Part shown: in pieces, positions 5,986 to 7,225 of the stretch
Position numbering within the stretch: position 1 is the first letter of the stretch
Layout: every line of letters starts with the position of its first letter
Source of the DNA: an uncultured Clostridium sp.
Lineage (GTDB): Bacteria > Bacillota > Clostridia > Clostridiales > Clostridiaceae
Length of the DNA: 7,225 bases
Direction: 5' to 3'
NCBI GenBank assembly: GCA_934777095.1
Contig: CAKVNP010000104.1
Location: 1-7,225, forward strand
Notes under the pieces: model-generated
Databases searched by the model: none
The model's input: only the letters and a program-made list of their open reading frames with translations
What the model was told of the DNA's origin: nothing
Program-made: the position numbers and the translations under genes

Positions 5986-6014
5986 ATTATATATTCGGTA
6001 GATAATTTTGTCAA
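5986..6014 (-). promoter_or_regulatory. Perfect consensus housekeeping promoter, minus strand
   Basis: Read on the minus strand: TTGACA (6014-6009), 17 bases, TATAAT (5991-5986). Both boxes match the SigA consensus at every position with the ideal spacing. It points away from the deacetylase gene, into the interval between it and rnpB, with a start expected near 5978-5980. Confidence 0.85.
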
Positions 6015-6036
6015 TAGTTGTATTATTATGTAAAAT
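6008..6036 (+). promoter_or_regulatory. Plus-strand promoter of the deacetylase gene
   Basis: TTGTCA (6008-6013), 17 bases, TAAAAT (6031-6036): five of six matches in each box with ideal spacing. A start near 6043 would give a leader of about 109 bases. Its -35 box lies on the same bases as the -35 box of the divergent minus-strand promoter. Confidence 0.65.
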
Positions 6037-6042
6037 TTCTGA

Positions 6043-6151
6043 GTTTTTATATTAAAATTTATATTTTAAAGAAAATTATTAAATGGTAAAATTAATTAGA
6101 GGGGGTTAAAATACATTAATTATTAAAAATGAGAATTTAGGAGATGGTTAA
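6043..6151 (+). other. Long AT-rich leader of the deacetylase gene
   Basis: The predicted leader contains a weak AT-only hairpin, TTAAAAT (6052-6058) with ATTTTAA (6063-6069). It also has an eight-codon frame MVKLIRGG (6083-6109) with only a poor ribosome site, and a strong Shine-Dalgarno-like AGAGGGGG (6098-6105) with no usable start codon after it. The working ribosome site is AGGAGA (6139-6144), seven bases before GTG 6152. No recognised riboswitch was seen. Confidence 0.4.
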
Positions 6152-6943
6152 GTGATTGAATTTAACAGGTTTTATGGAGGAAAACATCATGCACTTACAA
6201 TGAGTTATGATGATGGAATGATTTTTGATAGAAAGTTAGTGGACATTTTTAATAAATATGGAATAAAGGGAACATTTCATTTAAATTCAGGTAATTTTGG
6301 CAAAGAGGGATATATATCAAAAGAAGAAGTAAAAACTTTATATAGAGGTCATGAGGTAGCATGTCATACTGTACATCATGGTTACTTGGAGAGAATGCCA
6401 TATGGAACGGCTGTAAATGAAGTAATGAATGATAGAAAAGCTTTAGAAGAAGCAAGTGAAAGAATTGTGAGAGGAATGAGTTATCCTTTTGGGACATACA
6501 ATGATGCAGTAAAGGGGATACTGAATAATTGCAATATATGTTATAGCAGAACGGTAAATGCTACCCATGGTTTTGAATGGCCGGCAGATTTTTTAGAGTG
6601 GAATCCTACTTGTCATCATAGCGATAGATTAATGGAGATTACAGAGCAGTTTTTTGATAATAAAGATGTATGGTTTGCTTCAAGGTTGTTTTATGTATGG
6701 GGTCATAGTTTTGAGTTCCAAAATGATTGGAGTTTAATAGAGGAGTTCTGTAAAAAGATTAGTGGGCAGGATGATATTTGGTATGCTACTAATATAGAAA
6801 TATATGATTATATTAATGATTTAAAAAGGCTTCAAATTACAGCTGATGAAACAAAAGTTTATAATCCATCTAATCAGGGTTTGTGGTTTTCTAGAAATGG
6901 TGAAACTATAATGATTAAAGCTGGAGAAACGTTAGAATGGTAG
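6152..6943 (+). CDS. Polysaccharide deacetylase family protein (NodB homology, CE4)
   Basis: A 263-residue protein with the carbohydrate esterase 4 fold, whose members remove acetyl groups from amino sugars in peptidoglycan, chitin or related glycans using one divalent metal. Motif 1 is TMSYDDG (16-22; catalytic base D20, metal ligand D21). Motif 2 is HTVHH (72-76; metal ligands H72 and H76). Motif 3 is SYPFG (110-114), a form of R/S-x-P-Y/F-G. The late His is in WGHSFEF (183-189). There is no signal peptide or membrane span, so as encoded it is cytoplasmic, and its substrate may be a soluble sugar or oligosaccharide rather than the wall. The C-terminal 35 residues (LWFSRNGETIMIKAGETLEW at the end) look like a small beta module. 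The start is GTG 6152 behind AGGAGA. It appears to be a single-gene unit with its own promoter and terminator. Confidence 0.9.
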   Translation: MIEFNRFYGGKHHALTMSYDDGMIFDRKLVDIFNKYGIKGTFHLNSGNFGKEGYISKEEVKTLYRGHEVACHTVHHGYLERMPYGTAVNEVMNDRKALEEASERIVRGMSYPFGTYNDAVKGILNNCNICYSRTVNATHGFEWPADFLEWNPTCHHSDRLMEITEQFFDNKDVWFASRLFYVWGHSFEFQNDWSLIEEFCKKISGQDDIWYATNIEIYDYINDLKRLQITADETKVYNPSNQGLWFSRNGETIMIKAGETLEW

Positions 6944-6967
6944 AAGAATGTTAATTCATGTAACTAT

Positions 6968-6997
6968 AAAAGCTAGGTGATACATCACCTGGCTTTT
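6968..6997. terminator. Bidirectional terminator between the deacetylase gene and the minus-strand gene
   Basis: AAAAGCTAGGTGA (6968-6980) pairs with TCACCTGGCTTTT (6985-6997) through 13 bp, including one G-T pair, with a TACA loop. The deacetylase stop is 24 bases before it, and the minus-strand gene stops two bases after it on the other side (TAA at 7001-6999). T runs are short on both strands, so strength may be moderate. Confidence 0.85.
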
Positions 6998-6998
6998 A

Positions 6999-7225
6999 TT
7001 ATGTAAGTCTATAGATTAATACTTTTTCTCTATTATCGTTGTAGTATTGAGGGAACAATTTAATTTCTTTAAAGAGTTCGAAGTCAGTATAATTATCTAA
7101 AAAGTTTATATAATCCTCATGAGGATAAAATAAAATAATGTCTACAGGACGATCATTTTCAAAAGTTGAAAAAACTATATTCAATACTACTTTTATAAAG
7201 ATTTTAACTGAAAAAGGATTAAAGA
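6999..7225 (-). CDS. C-terminal part of a minus-strand gene cut by the window edge; possibly a SAM-dependent methyltransferase
   Basis: The frame ends at TAA (7001-6999) and stays open to the right edge, giving about 75 residues. A TTG at 7184-7182 could be taken as a start for 61 residues. It has no ribosome binding site, and the upstream codons continue the same protein-like sequence (FNPFSVKIFIKVV), so the true start lies outside. The visible tail has a strand-rich pattern: VDIILFYPHEDYINFLD, then ELFKEIKLFPQYY, and a terminal KVLIYRL. This would suit the last strands of a Rossmann-type methyltransferase, where a final hairpin ending in a hydrophobic strand is usual. That reading is a weak inference: no cofactor motif is in view. 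It converges on the deacetylase gene. Confidence 0.6.
   Translation of the reverse strand, partial: FNPFSVKIFIKVVLNIVFSTFENDRPVDIILFYPHEDYINFLDNYTDFELFKEIKLFPQYYNDNREKVLIYRLT

Noticed and set aside
6249..6497. A minus-strand frame opposite the deacetylase gene
   Set aside because: It is a shadow of a gene with clear CE4 motifs.

Overview
The window is AT-rich, with a GC-richer island only at the structural RNA, and it reads as a chromosomal housekeeping segment from a clostridial Firmicute. Four things point there. The order is dnaG end, rpoD, trmK, then a Nif3-family gene. The RpoD is compact, as in Gram-positives. The RNase P RNA is type A rather than the Bacillus type B. One surface protein carries an LPxTG anchor. 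Most genes have their own intrinsic terminator, so the transcription units can be read with some confidence.

Layout from left to right: the last 27 codons of a gene that is probably dnaG (1-86); rpoD, the primary sigma factor (113-1225), then a hairpin terminator; trmK, a tRNA adenine-22 methyltransferase, closely coupled to a Nif3-like metal-binding protein gene (1377-2865), then a terminator; a monocistronic, secreted, sortase-anchored 5'-nucleotidase (3076-4977) with an extended -10 promoter and a terminator; an unrecognised 71-residue membrane protein (5116-5331); rnpB, the RNase P RNA (about 5376-5749), with its own promoter and a strong terminator; a 400-base interval without an annotated gene; a NodB-type deacetylase gene (6152-6943); a bidirectional terminator; and the 3' end of a minus-strand gene that runs off the window (6999-7225).

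The most interesting part is the interval between rnpB and the deacetylase. On the minus strand it holds a perfect consensus housekeeping promoter (TTGACA, 17 bases, TATAAT), about 180 bases of transcribed DNA, and a perfect 16-bp hairpin with a T run. That is a complete small transcription unit, either a small RNA or the remnant of a small gene: a 42-codon frame ends exactly at the hairpin but has no usable start codon. A good plus-strand promoter for the deacetylase gene uses the same seven bases (TTGTCAA, 6008-6014) as its -35 box, so the two divergent promoters should compete for RNA polymerase.

The left half serves information processing (replication priming, sigma factor, tRNA methylation) and rnpB serves tRNA maturation. 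The nucleotidase and the deacetylase look like independent single-gene units. No insertion sequence, CRISPR array, tRNA or prophage gene was seen.
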